51,774 nt of DNA from CALMEC01 sp031372145 (GCA_031372145.1 JANMKR010000089.1:1-51774); one strand, 5' to 3'. Positions 35,779 through 44,203 are shown, counted from the first letter of the stretch. A program made the numbers and translations. Notes: a model not told the origin generated them from the sequence alone.

Positions 35779-36768
35779 ATGCGTCGCAGGATCTTGGCGC
35801 TGGTGGGCATCACCGCCGCGCTGTCACTCACGGTTACCGGAAGCCTGCTCGCCGACGGTGGCAAGGGCAAGAAGAAGGCCCCGAAGGCGGCCACGACCAT
35901 CACGGTGCCAGGGAATGCGGTCTTTCCCGAAGGCATCGCCGCCAAGGGTGAGTGGATCTACACCGGCAGCTCGCGTGACGGAACCATCTTCCGTGCGCCG
36001 CGGCGGGGGACGGCCGCGGTACAGCTTGCGCCCCCCGGCGTCGATGGGCGCACTGCTGCGCTCGGCATGAAGATCGACAAGAACGGTCACCTGCTGGTGG
36101 CCGGTGGCGCGACCGGCAAGGTCTTCGTCCTGGATCGCGAGACCGGCGCAACGCTCGGCGTGTTCGCCAATACCGGCGTCTACGCGCCCGGCGGGCCGAC
36201 GTTCCTCAACGACCTCGCGATCGCGAAGAACGGCGACGCATACGTCACCGACTCGTTCGCCGCGGTCATCTACCGCATCCCGGCGGCCGCGCTGGCCGCC
36301 CCCACCACGACCGGCGTCCTTGAGGGGTGGCTCACGCTCGCCGGCACCCCGATCGTCTACCAGAACGGGTTCAACCTCAACGGCATCGTCGCCAGGAAGA
36401 AGTACCTGCTGACGGTGCAGACCAACACCGGCAAGCTGTTTCGCATCAAGATCAAGACCAAGCGGATCGCCGAGATCACCGTCCGGGGCACCAACCTGAC
36501 CGGGGGCGATGGGCTCATCCTGGACGATGAGCGGCTCTACGTCGTCCACACGGGTGTCGTCGACATCTTGAAGCTCAAGCACTCGCTCAGGTCGGCCAAG
36601 CTCCGCACGACGATCACAGATCCGTCGTTCGACTCGCCGACCACCGCGGCCCTGCACAAGGGGCGCTTGTACGTCGTCAACTCGCAGTTCGGCAGGCCCA
36701 GCAGTGGTGTGTACGCGGCAGGAGCGCCGTTCACGATCTCGGTGCTCAAGCCGAACGGCAAGCATTAG
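35779..36768 (+). CDS. Exported SMP-30/gluconolactonase-like beta-propeller protein
   Basis: A 329-residue secreted protein. ATG 35779 has GGGGG five bases upstream and gives a clean signal peptide (RRRILALVGITAALSLTVTG) followed by a Lys-rich stretch (GGKGKKKAPK). The rest is a six-bladed propeller with blade motifs FPEGIAAKGEWIYTGS, DKNGHLLVAGGATGKVFVLD, LNDLAIAKNGDAYVTDS, NGIVARKKYLLTVQTNTGKLFRI and DGLILDDERLYVVH. These resemble SMP-30/superoxide-dismutase-like exported proteins found in Gram-positive bacteria. No catalytic metal site can be assigned with confidence. A strong hairpin follows the stop. Confidence 0.8.
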   Translation: MRRRILALVGITAALSLTVTGSLLADGGKGKKKAPKAATTITVPGNAVFPEGIAAKGEWIYTGSSRDGTIFRAPRRGTAAVQLAPPGVDGRTAALGMKIDKNGHLLVAGGATGKVFVLDRETGATLGVFANTGVYAPGGPTFLNDLAIAKNGDAYVTDSFAAVIYRIPAAALAAPTTTGVLEGWLTLAGTPIVYQNGFNLNGIVARKKYLLTVQTNTGKLFRIKIKTKRIAEITVRGTNLTGGDGLILDDERLYVVHTGVVDILKLKHSLRSAKLRTTITDPSFDSPTTAALHKGRLYVVNSQFGRPSSGVYAAGAPFTISVLKPNGKH

Positions 36769-36784
36769 CGAATGCTCTCGGCTG

Positions 36785-36814
36785 GGTGCGGGGTCCGGTA
36801 CGCGGCCCCGCACC
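36785..36814 (+). terminator. Strong GC hairpin after the propeller gene
   Basis: GGTGCGGGG at 36785-36793 pairs with CCCCGCACC at 36806-36814, and CCG/CGG extends the stem around a single bulged T. There is no U tract, as is common for terminators in high-GC actinobacteria. It starts 16 bases after the stop codon. Confidence 0.6.
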
Positions 36815-36841
36815 GAGCCACCTCGATAGGCTGCGCGGCCG

Positions 36842-37861
36842 ATGGTGCCGCTCTCAATCCTTGATCTGACCCCCGTTCCATCCGGTTCATCTCCGGCGGA
36901 AGCGATCCACAACACGCTCGACTTGGCGCGCCACGCCGATCGCTGGGGCTACAGTCGCTACTGGGTCGCCGAGCACCACAACACGCCTGGCATGGCGTGC
37001 CCGGCACCGCAGATCATGATCGGCCACATCGCGGCGGCCACCGAGCGCATCCGTGTGGGCTCGGGCGGGGTCATGCTGCCCAACCACAGCGCCCTGCACG
37101 TGGCCGAGGAGTTCCGACTCCTCGAGGCGCTCCACCCCGGGCGGATCGATCTTGGCATCGGTAGGGCGCCCGGCACCGATGGCGTCACCGCGTTCGCGTT
37201 GCGGAGGGCGCAGGTCGACGGCGACGGGTTTCCCAATCAGCTTGCAGAGTTGTTCGCGTTCGCCGGGGGTGGCTTCGCCGACGATCACCCGTTTCGCACC
37301 GTCTCGGCGGAGCCTGGCGAAGTGGACCTGCCGCCGGTGTGGATCCTCGGATCGAGTGACTTCGGCGCGCAGGTCGCCGCGGCGTATGGACTGCGCTTTG
37401 CGTTTGCACGTCATCTCAACCCGCGCGGGGCGGCGGATGCCGTGCGGCTCTATCGCGAACGCTTTCAGCCGTCACCGGCAGTGACCGAACCATGCGCGAT
37501 CGTGACGGTTTCGGCGATCGCCGCCGAGACGTCGGACCGCGCCGAGCAGTTGGCCCTGTCACTGGGACTCGGTGTCGTGCGGATGCGGCAGGGGCGCCCC
37601 GGCAAGCTTCCGACGCCGCAGGAGGCCGCAGATCACGATTGGACCGAGGCCGAGCAGGACCAGCTGCGCCGCTACCTGCGCGCGCAGATCCTCGGGACCG
37701 CCACCGAGGTGCGGGATCAGATCGCCGCGCTGGTGGAGGAGACCGGCGCCGACGAGATCATGGTGATGACGTCCGTGCACGATCATGCTGAGCGGCTGCG
37801 GTCGTATGAGCTGATCGCCCAGGCGTGCGGCGTGCAGGCCGCATCCGTCGCGCTGCGCTGA
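36842..37861 (+). CDS. LLM-class (luciferase-like) flavin-dependent oxidoreductase
   Basis: A 339-residue TIM-barrel protein of the bacterial-luciferase-like family, close to the YhbW type that uses FMN or F420. Recognisable parts are DRWGYSRYWVAEHHN, IRVGSGGVMLPNHSALHVAEEFRLLEALHPGRIDLGIGRAPG and the C-terminal QILGTATEVRDQIAALVEETGADEIMV. Start at ATG 36842. It ends directly against the convergent nucleotidyltransferase gene with no gap. Substrate and cofactor choice are not readable. Confidence 0.9.
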   Translation: MVPLSILDLTPVPSGSSPAEAIHNTLDLARHADRWGYSRYWVAEHHNTPGMACPAPQIMIGHIAAATERIRVGSGGVMLPNHSALHVAEEFRLLEALHPGRIDLGIGRAPGTDGVTAFALRRAQVDGDGFPNQLAELFAFAGGGFADDHPFRTVSAEPGEVDLPPVWILGSSDFGAQVAAAYGLRFAFARHLNPRGAADAVRLYRERFQPSPAVTEPCAIVTVSAIAAETSDRAEQLALSLGLGVVRMRQGRPGKLPTPQEAADHDWTEAEQDQLRRYLRAQILGTATEVRDQIAALVEETGADEIMVMTSVHDHAERLRSYELIAQACGVQAASVALR

Positions 37862-38428
37862 TCAGATTCCGACGATGGCGGTCAAGAGACCCTGCAGCCG
37901 GATGGTGCGCCCGTCTGCGGACCCGGCAAGCCGGTCCATCCACGTCGTGACCTCCACGACGTCCAGTTCGGCGGCGGTCATGAACAGCACCTGCTCGATG
38001 TCGATCCAATCCTTGCGCCGGTCAAAGACGGCTTTGCACACCAGCAGGTGCTCTGCGGCGAGGATCGGTATCCGCGTGTCGCCGAACGGCACCATTCGCC
38101 GCGACGCCTGACACGCATCGTGGAACGGGTCGTATGAGAAGAACAGGTCGAGTGGCGTGCGGCCCCACCGCACACGGGCCTGGCCGTCACGTCGTGCCAG
38201 CTCAAGGGTGGTACGACGTTCCAGATCGACGCCGAGGGCCGTCAGGGTGTCGAGCGTGCGCCCGGCCCGCCGGGGAGGCACGAAGACGTTGAGATCGACA
38301 TCGATCGTGGCCCTGGGTTCGGCGTAGTAGGCAAGCGCGAGGGCGCCGCCGAAGGCATGGGCGATCGAGACGCCCTCGAGCGCGCGGTGCACGAGCACGA
38401 TCTTCTCGTCGAGTCCGGGCTCAGCCAT
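37862..38428 (-). CDS. Nucleotidyltransferase-fold protein, AbiEii/MNT-like toxin candidate
   Basis: A 188-residue protein. The polymerase-beta-type nucleotidyltransferase signature is FGGALALAYY...R-x-T-x-DVDLNVFV, followed by PLDLFFSYDPF carrying the third acidic residue. The layout matches the AbiEii/MenT toxin class, which block translation by nucleotidylating tRNA ends. ATG 38428 overlaps the upstream partner's stop by one base (TGATG); a GTG at 38431 is an alternative. The two-gene unit, coupled translation and an inverted repeat at the partner's start support a toxin-antitoxin reading. The partner is not a recognised AbiEi, so the type is open. Confidence 0.72.
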   Translation of the reverse strand: MAEPGLDEKIVLVHRALEGVSIAHAFGGALALAYYAEPRATIDVDLNVFVPPRRAGRTLDTLTALGVDLERRTTLELARRDGQARVRWGRTPLDLFFSYDPFHDACQASRRMVPFGDTRIPILAAEHLLVCKAVFDRRKDWIDIEQVLFMTAAELDVVEVTTWMDRLAGSADGRTIRLQGLLTAIVGI

Positions 38429-38916
38429 CACGTGCGCGCCGAAGCGATCCTGGGGAAGGCCTTGCCGCGTCGTCGCCGACCCGGTGGCAGCCGGTCAGTC
38501 AGGCGCAGGAGATCTCTGAGTGCATCACCCCGCTGACGGAGCGTTGCACCGAACCAATCCGCCAGCGGCGGCAGGCTGTCAGGCAAGGACGCCGATGCCT
38601 CGGCCAGCTCGCGCGCGAGTGCTCCCGCGAGCGCTGGGGGGAGGATGCGCCCGGTATGAAGATCGGCCAGCAGATGATGCGCCAGCCGCACGGTTTCACG
38701 GCTGTCGCGGAGCGCGCCGACGGCGAGCGCCTTGGCCTCGATGCGTCCTCGGTCGAACGGCCGTGTGGCTCGGGTCTCGGCCAGGTCGAGTACGGCATCT
38801 GTGAGCGTGCGGAACGTTGCCAGCGTGCGTGCACGCGGCCCGTCCGGGGTCGACACGCTCTCCCGGATCTCGAAGCGCCCATCCCGCCGGATGACGATAA
38901 ACGCCATAGTGGGCAT
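38428..38916 (-). CDS. Partner protein of the nucleotidyltransferase, putative antitoxin
   Basis: A 162-residue protein with an N-terminal strand-rich part (MAFIVIRRDGRFEIRESV) and a long helical remainder rich in Ala, Arg and Leu. It ends in a basic tail (PPGRRRRGKAFPRIASART). Start ATG 38916 was chosen, with 38907 possible. The open frame continues far upstream but overlaps the divergent lysyl-oxidase gene and has no protein character there. I do not recognise the family. The assignment as antitoxin rests on position, overlap and the inverted repeat over its start. Confidence 0.62.
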   Translation of the reverse strand: MPTMAFIVIRRDGRFEIRESVSTPDGPRARTLATFRTLTDAVLDLAETRATRPFDRGRIEAKALAVGALRDSRETVRLAHHLLADLHTGRILPPALAGALARELAEASASLPDSLPPLADWFGATLRQRGDALRDLLRLTDRLPPGRRRRGKAFPRIASART

Positions 38917-38931
38917 ATTACCACTACATGG
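38904..38931. promoter_or_regulatory. Inverted repeat over the start of the antitoxin candidate
   Basis: CCATAGTGG (38904-38912) and CCACTACATGG (38921-38931) are inverted repeats with two extra bases in the right arm. They flank an AT-rich centre (gcatatta) in an otherwise GC-rich region. Operators at the first gene are usual for self-regulated toxin-antitoxin units. Confidence 0.5.
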
Positions 38932-39004
38932 TGGATATCCCCCGCAGCGCACACGACGAGCGCGGGACACGGGAGCCCCCGGTGCGCGCGATAGATTTCG
39001 GACT

Positions 39005-39802
39005 GTGAGCGCTGCCGGGCACCAACGAACCAAGGGGCGCCGTTCGCTGACACGTGCCGCGGTGTGCGCGGTCCTGGTGGCCGGTGCGGCGACTGCCGCA
39101 CCCGCAGTCGAACCCACCGGGCAACCCGGTGACCTGCTGCCGGACCTTGTCCAGGAATCGCCGAAGGACATCGGCGTCATCAGGGTCAACGGAAGGGATC
39201 TGCTCGGATTTCGGTCCGCGGTGCACAATGCGGGCGATGGTCCGCTCACCATCGTGGCACGGCGACCCAACGCGCGCGTCCGCGACATGACTGCCGACCA
39301 GGTGGTGCTGCGAGCGGATGGCACGACGCGCAGAATCGGTGGCGTCGGGTTCCTGCGCTATGTCCGTTCAGCGGACCATTCGCACTGGCACCTCCTGCCG
39401 TTCGAGCGCTACGAGCTTCGCCGGGATGGTTCCGGCGTCGCGCTCATCCGCGATCGTAAGAGCGGGTTCTGCCTGGGCGATCGCTACCGTGCCGAGCCAC
39501 GACCTGCCGGCACGGTTGACGCGCCGGCGTATCTGACCCGATGTGGGTTCGCCAACCCGGCACGGCTCAGCCTGACCGAAGGCATCTCGGTCGGATGGGG
39601 CGACGACTACGCGGCGTATCTGGACAGCCAGCACATTGACGTCACGACCGTCCCTGCGGGTCGCTACCTCCTGGTGCACACAGTCAACGCGCGCGGGCGG
39701 ATTCTGGAGCGAGATCGGTCCAACAATGTCGCGAGCCGCCGTATCGAACTGCGCGGCCTCCGCGGTCGGGTCAGCGTGCGGGTGCTGCCCGCGTCACCGT
39801 AA
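39005..39802 (+). CDS. Secreted bacterial lysyl oxidase family protein
   Basis: A 265-residue exported protein with an Arg-rich n-region and hydrophobic signal (AAVCAVLVAGAATAAPA). The copper motif H125-S-H127-W-H129 matches the H-x-H-x-H site of lysyl oxidase (PF01186). The residues that make the lysyl-tyrosyl quinone cofactor have counterparts: K152 in RKSGFCLGDR and Y202 in DDYAAYLDSQHIDVT. The two are about 15 residues further apart than in animal enzymes. It could therefore be a functional amine oxidase acting on peptidyl lysine or amines outside the cell. The GTG start overlaps no other gene. Its last nine bases overlap the convergent cytochrome P460 gene. Confidence 0.85.
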   Translation: MSAAGHQRTKGRRSLTRAAVCAVLVAGAATAAPAVEPTGQPGDLLPDLVQESPKDIGVIRVNGRDLLGFRSAVHNAGDGPLTIVARRPNARVRDMTADQVVLRADGTTRRIGGVGFLRYVRSADHSHWHLLPFERYELRRDGSGVALIRDRKSGFCLGDRYRAEPRPAGTVDAPAYLTRCGFANPARLSLTEGISVGWGDDYAAYLDSQHIDVTTVPAGRYLLVHTVNARGRILERDRSNNVASRRIELRGLRGRVSVRVLPASP

Positions 39803-40126
39803 GGACCAGAAGACCCAGTCGGTCGGGTGCCGGGTGTTCGCGTTCATGTGGCAACCGGCGCATCCTGATTGCGGCAGGCCGACCTTGGCGAAGGCGGCCT
39901 CGCCCGTGGCGCGGGTGTATTCGGTGTACCGCCAGCCACCGGTGTTCGATCCACCGGCACCGGTCTTCTCCATGAGTGCGATCAACGTCACCTCGCCACC
40001 CTGCGTGCCTTGCTTGACGATGACGGTGCCGTCGGGATCCGGAAACCGCTGGGTGGCACCGTCGACGAGGGCATCGCGTTGAGGGCTCGCCCAGACCCGT
40101 TTGGTGCCGCCGTGTGCCGCCTCCAC
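39794..40126 (-). CDS. Cytochrome P460-like haem protein, N-terminus apparently lost by frameshift
   Basis: A 110-residue open frame with the C-terminal haem-c motif CAGCH followed by a typical DWVFW end. Upstream, WRYTEYT and GTVIVKQ resemble cytochrome P460 (PF16694), periplasmic enzymes that oxidise hydroxylamine or serve NO chemistry. This frame starts at a GTG without any export signal, which cannot be right for a c-type cytochrome. The missing signal peptide is in another frame directly upstream (40127-40196), so the gene looks frameshifted or contains a sequencing error at a G-rich stretch near 40120-40130. It lies 17 bases downstream of the antiporter gene on the same strand, probably in its operon. 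Confidence 0.72.
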   Translation of the reverse strand: MEAAHGGTKRVWASPQRDALVDGATQRFPDPDGTVIVKQGTQGGEVTLIALMEKTGAGGSNTGGWRYTEYTRATGEAAFAKVGLPQSGCAGCHMNANTRHPTDWVFWSLR

Positions 40127-40196
40127 ACCCGACCGCAGCGATGCCGAGAATGAGCATTGGCGAGAGCGCCTGCAGCGCTCGAGTGGTGTGTGACAC
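40127..40196 (-). pseudogene. Lipoprotein signal-peptide fragment in a different frame from the P460 domain
   Basis: Reading from GTG 40196 gives a hydrophobic signal (LSPMLILGIAAVGC) with lipobox AAVGC, exactly what the adjoining P460 domain lacks. The frame then runs on through out-of-frame Arg/Pro-rich sequence to 39771. Joining this fragment to the P460 frame needs a single-base change near the run ggtcgggtgtggaggc. Confidence 0.6.
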
Positions 40197-40213
40197 GACC
40201 GCCTCGATTGCGA

Positions 40214-41437
40214 TCAGGTGGTTGGCGTCGCGCGCGCCGGTTGCGGGGTCGCCGCATCGGCGCTGTCGCGACGCAGGATCGTGAGTCCAAGGAGCGGAAA
40301 GATCAACACCGACAAGAGGCCCGCTGCCAGGAGCGCCGCCGCCGAGGCCGGTGAGATCGCGCCGATCTCCAGTCCGATTGCGGTCGCAGCGACGATGAAC
40401 GGCAGCGACGTCGCCTGAAAGACACCGGCGACGACGACGTGACGCCGGTCGATCGTGGTGCGATAGACCAGGGCCGGGATACCGCGCACCGCGAGCAGCG
40501 CGATCAGGAAGATGGGGATCATGGCCACGGCGGACGCGCTCGCGAACAGCGCATCCAGGTCAAATCGCACACCGCTCGAGACGAAGAACACCGGAATGAA
40601 AATACCGTACCCGGCACCGTCGAGCTTGACGTGCAGCTGCGGATGGGTGCGCATCGTGTCACGGTCCAGGATGGCCAGGATGAACCCGGCGGCGAACGCG
40701 CCCAGGATCACTTCGAGTCCGAGCCGGCTCGCGAGCGCCACCAACCCGATGAGCAGCAGAAACGCGCCGCGAACACGGATCTGGGCAGTGGTGTCCTGCA
40801 GGCGCACGAGCAGGTGCGAGATGCGCCCCACATGTTCGACACCCGCGATGACGAGGCCCGCCACGATGAGCGCCGCCGCGAAGATCCCGAGGATGACGAG
40901 CTGCGCACCGACCCCGGCGCCGTCGCGCGAGAAGAAGATCGACAGCAGAATGATCGCCCCGAAGTCGGCGATGGATGCGGCGGCGATGACGAGTTGGCCG
41001 AACTGCGACGTGCTCTCGCCGGCGTCCTTCAACACCGGCACGATCACGCCGAGCGACGTCGCGGTCAAGATGATCGCGACCAGCAGAGGGCGGTCGACCA
41101 GGCCCAGGCCTGACAGCAGGTAGCCCACGCCGAGCGCGATCACGACCGACACGCCGAATCCGATCGCCGTCAGCCGCAACACGCGGCCACGCAGTTGCTC
41201 CGGATCGATCTCGAGACCTGCCAGGAACAACAGGAACGCAAGGCCGACGGTGGCGAGGATCGCGACGGGTTCGTTGATCTCGACCCAACCCAGGCCCGAC
41301 GGGCCCACGACGATGCCCGCGATGATCTCGAGCACGACCGCGGGCAGTCGCAGCTTGGGCGCCAGTCCCAGCACGAGGGGCGCACCGAACGCGATCACGA
41401 CCACGATCAGCAGGTCGGTGAATCCTGATTCAGGCAT
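40214..41437 (-). CDS. Cation:proton antiporter (CPA2/Kef-type)
   Basis: A 407-residue membrane protein with about 12 hydrophobic segments and no C-terminal TrkA-N domain, so it is a transport module only. Family features are PAVVLEIIAGIVVGPSGLG, LFLAGLEIDPEQLRG, the ion-site region SIADFGAIILLS and VFFVSSGVRFDL. It exchanges Na+ or K+ for protons across the inner membrane. Its start overlaps the end of pgl by eight bases, and the cytochrome P460 gene follows 17 bases downstream. Ion specificity cannot be read. Confidence 0.9.
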   Translation of the reverse strand: MPESGFTDLLIVVVIAFGAPLVLGLAPKLRLPAVVLEIIAGIVVGPSGLGWVEINEPVAILATVGLAFLLFLAGLEIDPEQLRGRVLRLTAIGFGVSVVIALGVGYLLSGLGLVDRPLLVAIILTATSLGVIVPVLKDAGESTSQFGQLVIAAASIADFGAIILLSIFFSRDGAGVGAQLVILGIFAAALIVAGLVIAGVEHVGRISHLLVRLQDTTAQIRVRGAFLLLIGLVALASRLGLEVILGAFAAGFILAILDRDTMRTHPQLHVKLDGAGYGIFIPVFFVSSGVRFDLDALFASASAVAMIPIFLIALLAVRGIPALVYRTTIDRRHVVVAGVFQATSLPFIVAATAIGLEIGAISPASAAALLAAGLLSVLIFPLLGLTILRRDSADAATPQPARATPTT

Positions 41438-42161
41438 GGGGATCTGCGGCGTCGAGGGCCGATGCGGCCGCCGTGTCCAAAATCCAAGTGGTGGCGTCGG
41501 GCGTCAGCAGGCTTGCGGGAACGCGTGGATCGGGGTCGGCCATCGCGGCGACCACCGCACCGGCTTTGCCGATCCCGGTGGCGAGGACGATGCGTGCGCG
41601 GGCCGCGTTGAGCACCGCCATCGTCAGGGTGACGCGCACCGGCGGCGGTTTGGGAGCATCTTCGACGACGGCGCAGATCCGTGCGGCGGCGCTGAGCGCA
41701 CGGGATCCGGGAAAAAGCGACGCGGTGTGACCGTCCTCGCCCAGGCCGAGCACCGCGATGTCGAGCATGGGGAGCCCCGTGGGTCCGGGCGGCAGCACGG
41801 AATGAAGCTCGTCGGCGTAGGCGTCGCATGCGCCACGAGGTCCGAGCTCGGTCGGTATCGCGTGAACCTGCGTCGCCGGGATGTGCGCCTGGTCCACAAG
41901 TGCCTCACGCACCATCCGTGCGTTGGCGTCGTCGCTGTCCAGATCCACCATTCGCTCATCGCCGAACCAGAGGTGAACCCCGGTCCAGTCGGCGCGAAGC
42001 GCGGCGAGCAGCTCGTACGCGCGCCGAGGTGTCGTGCCTCCCGCGAGGGCGACGTGCACCGTGTCGGTCTCACGAAGTCGGGCGTCGAGCAGCTCGTCCA
42101 CGAGGGTCGCAGCCGCCTGCGCGGCGTGCTCGGCGTCGGGCGTGAGGAGCAGGCGCGTCAT
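41430..42161 (-). CDS. pgl: 6-phosphogluconolactonase
   Basis: A 243-residue SugarP_isomerase-fold enzyme hydrolysing 6-phosphogluconolactone in the oxidative pentose phosphate pathway. Motifs are VALAGGTTPRRAYELL, WFGDERMV and LGLGEDGHTASLFPGS. ATG 42161 has GGGAG seven bases upstream; the frame upstream is non-coding. It overlaps the antiporter start. No zwf, tal or opcA is near, which is unlike many actinobacteria. Confidence 0.93.
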   Translation of the reverse strand: MTRLLLTPDAEHAAQAAATLVDELLDARLRETDTVHVALAGGTTPRRAYELLAALRADWTGVHLWFGDERMVDLDSDDANARMVREALVDQAHIPATQVHAIPTELGPRGACDAYADELHSVLPPGPTGLPMLDIAVLGLGEDGHTASLFPGSRALSAAARICAVVEDAPKPPPVRVTLTMAVLNAARARIVLATGIGKAGAVVAAMADPDPRVPASLLTPDATTWILDTAAASALDAADPHA

Positions 42162-42319
42162 GGGGGATCTCCCAGCGTCGGTGTGGCCTTGAACGAGCAC
42201 GTTGCCGTCACCCACATTCTCGCGCGCTGAGCGCACGACTGCGTCAGGGATATTGGCAGCGCCTCAGTTCACCGACGTGGAACGCGTTGCCAAGACACAT
42301 TACCGTCCGCTGAGCGCAG

Positions 42320-43057
42320 CTACCTGCGTGCGCGATAGCGGGCGAGCAGGAACCCATCCTCCTCGAGCAACGTACGCAGTTCGAGTTCAACGGATCCGGG
42401 CAGGTCGGGACCCGACAGGATGCGTTTGGCATCGCCGCTGGCAAGACGCGGCGAGATGGTCAGGCAGACCTCGTCGATCAGATCCGCTTCTGCCAGCGCC
42501 CCGTTGAGGCTCGGCCCGCCCTCTCCCAGGACGTGGTCGGCACCCAACTCGCCCAGGGCGATCAGCGCGGCGGGCAGGTCGACGGTGCCCCTGCCGACCG
42601 CGATGACATCACACAACGACCGTGCGGCCGCGAGCGCTCCCGCAGGCGCATCGGTGCTGGTCACGACAATGGTGCGTTCGGCGGCTTCGCGGAAGAGGGG
42701 AAGCTCCCAGTCCAGGTCCAGGCGTCGACTGACAACGGCGATGCGGGGGGCGTCGGTCTGCCCCCGTGCGCGTCGCGCCTTCAAATCGTCGTCACCGACG
42801 ACGGCCGGCTTGTAGTGCTCGGTGCGGACGGTGCCGGCGGCGACCAGCACCACGTCAGCCAGCGAGCGCAGGAGTCGGTAGACGATGCGATCCGGCGGAC
42901 CGCTCAGCGGGCCGGACACGCCGCCGATGGCGGTGGCCCCGTCGACGCTCGCGACCATGTTGATCCGGACGCCGGGACGGCCGGAGGCGGTGGGCATGTC
43001 AGCGTACGCGGTTGCTGGATCGACCTGATCGACGGATGTGGGGAAGAGCTGCCGCAC
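42320..43057 (-). CDS. RibD C-terminal/dihydrofolate-reductase-like family reductase
   Basis: A 245-residue NADPH-binding protein of the RibD_C family (pyrimidine reductase of riboflavin synthesis and relatives). Seen are VRINMVASVDGATAIGG (substrate/NADPH segment), ADVVLVAAGTVRTEHY, DAPRIAVVSRRLDL and LGEGGPSLNGAL. The typical actinobacterial N-terminus (RQLFPTSVDQVDPATAY) begins at GTG 43057, so that start was chosen. It stands alone without deaminase domain or rib genes, so the real substrate may not be the riboflavin precursor. It lies five bases downstream of the unknown gene at 43063-44073. Confidence 0.87.
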   Translation of the reverse strand: MRQLFPTSVDQVDPATAYADMPTASGRPGVRINMVASVDGATAIGGVSGPLSGPPDRIVYRLLRSLADVVLVAAGTVRTEHYKPAVVGDDDLKARRARGQTDAPRIAVVSRRLDLDWELPLFREAAERTIVVTSTDAPAGALAAARSLCDVIAVGRGTVDLPAALIALGELGADHVLGEGGPSLNGALAEADLIDEVCLTISPRLASGDAKRILSGPDLPGSVELELRTLLEEDGFLLARYRARR

Positions 43058-43062
43058 GCCCG

Positions 43063-44073
43063 CTACATTGCCAGCAACGCACGTCGCTCGCGAAACCAGT
43101 CCAGCGCGAAGGTGCGCTGATCGTGCGCGTCGAGCAGCGAGTTGAGTGGCAGCATGGCGCCGTGGAATGCGGTCGCGTTCCACAGTTCGCTGGGCGGCAC
43201 CCGGTCGAAGCTCCATGGCACGACGTACAGGTACGGCTCGGGATGGGCGGCGTCGCCAGGGGACACCCCGTACCCCGCGCGGCGGCCCGCATCCTCCGGC
43301 AGGCACTCGAATGCCGCGTCGAAATGTTCGGCCCACAGTTGTACGCGACTGGCGTCGGACGACTCCGGGTCGGCGCGCAACTGTTCGAGCACGGAATACG
43401 CGAATCCGTACCAATCGCCGAGCCACACCGACGAGGCCGGGTCAATGTCGAGTTGCGCGTCCAGATCGCCGGTCGCCGGTACGTCGAACGACGCGGCCCA
43501 CTCCAGATCGGGTGGCGTTCCCAACACCAGTGCAGCTGCATCAGCCAGGCTCGTGATGGGTACGGCGGTCGCGGCTGCGCCGATCTGCCGCACGAGCCAC
43601 GTCCCGGCGACCCGCACCTGCTCGTCCGCGCCGAAGAACGGTGTGCCGAAGCCTCCGAGCGTCCAGCGCAATGCGATCTTGCCGTTGGCACGCCGTCGCG
43701 CGGGCGATACGACATAGACGGCCAGGCGATGCAGGGCCACGCGCGTGTCAGTCAGCGTGGACGGTGGTGGGCTGAGCGGCCGGTATGCCCCCAACCACCG
43801 ATCGGCGGCCCAGTCGGCCAGCTCGGGGAAGTCCCGCAGCCAGCGGTCCCAGGTCAGCGCCGCAGCCGTGGTCGGCCCCACGACCGGTTGCTCGGCCCCG
43901 GCGGGGTCGGTCGGGTCGTCGGCAAACCACGTGTCGTCGTCGTTGGTCGGAGGAGAAGGTTCCAGCACACGAGCATCGAAGCGCCCGGTCACCAGGCGCT
44001 GCGCCTCGTTGCGCGGGTCGCGCGCGCCGAGTGCTTCGGGCGTGGGATGTGCGAGGGCAGTCGTCGTGTTCAC
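43063..44073 (-). CDS. Conserved-looking soluble protein of unknown function
   Basis: A 336-residue protein with many Trp, Asp and Ala residues and no signal peptide or membrane helix. Its N-terminal about 45 residues look disordered. The core holds LTWDRWLRDFPELADWAADRWLG, TRVALHRLAVYVVSPARRRANGKIALRWTLGGFGTPFFGADEQVRV and a C-terminal YLYVVPWSFDRVPPSELWNATAFHGAMLPL. I do not recognise a named family, though proteins with this look are common in actinobacteria. The GTG at 44073 is preceded by AAGGAG at only one base, so an internal start is possible. It is co-directional with, and five bases ahead of, the RibD-like gene. Confidence 0.72.
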   Translation of the reverse strand: MNTTTALAHPTPEALGARDPRNEAQRLVTGRFDARVLEPSPPTNDDDTWFADDPTDPAGAEQPVVGPTTAAALTWDRWLRDFPELADWAADRWLGAYRPLSPPPSTLTDTRVALHRLAVYVVSPARRRANGKIALRWTLGGFGTPFFGADEQVRVAGTWLVRQIGAAATAVPITSLADAAALVLGTPPDLEWAASFDVPATGDLDAQLDIDPASSVWLGDWYGFAYSVLEQLRADPESSDASRVQLWAEHFDAAFECLPEDAGRRAGYGVSPGDAAHPEPYLYVVPWSFDRVPPSELWNATAFHGAMLPLNSLLDAHDQRTFALDWFRERRALLAM

Positions 44074-44203
44074 GCTCCTTCGGTGCCGCGACCGGCGCCT
44101 GGTGTGACGCGGTAACGGATCGGCGTCTGCGGTCACTGTAGTCCACCCGATGCGTCTGGAGGCGAACAACGAGCACAGCTGAGACGACCCGCACCGAGCA
44201 CTG

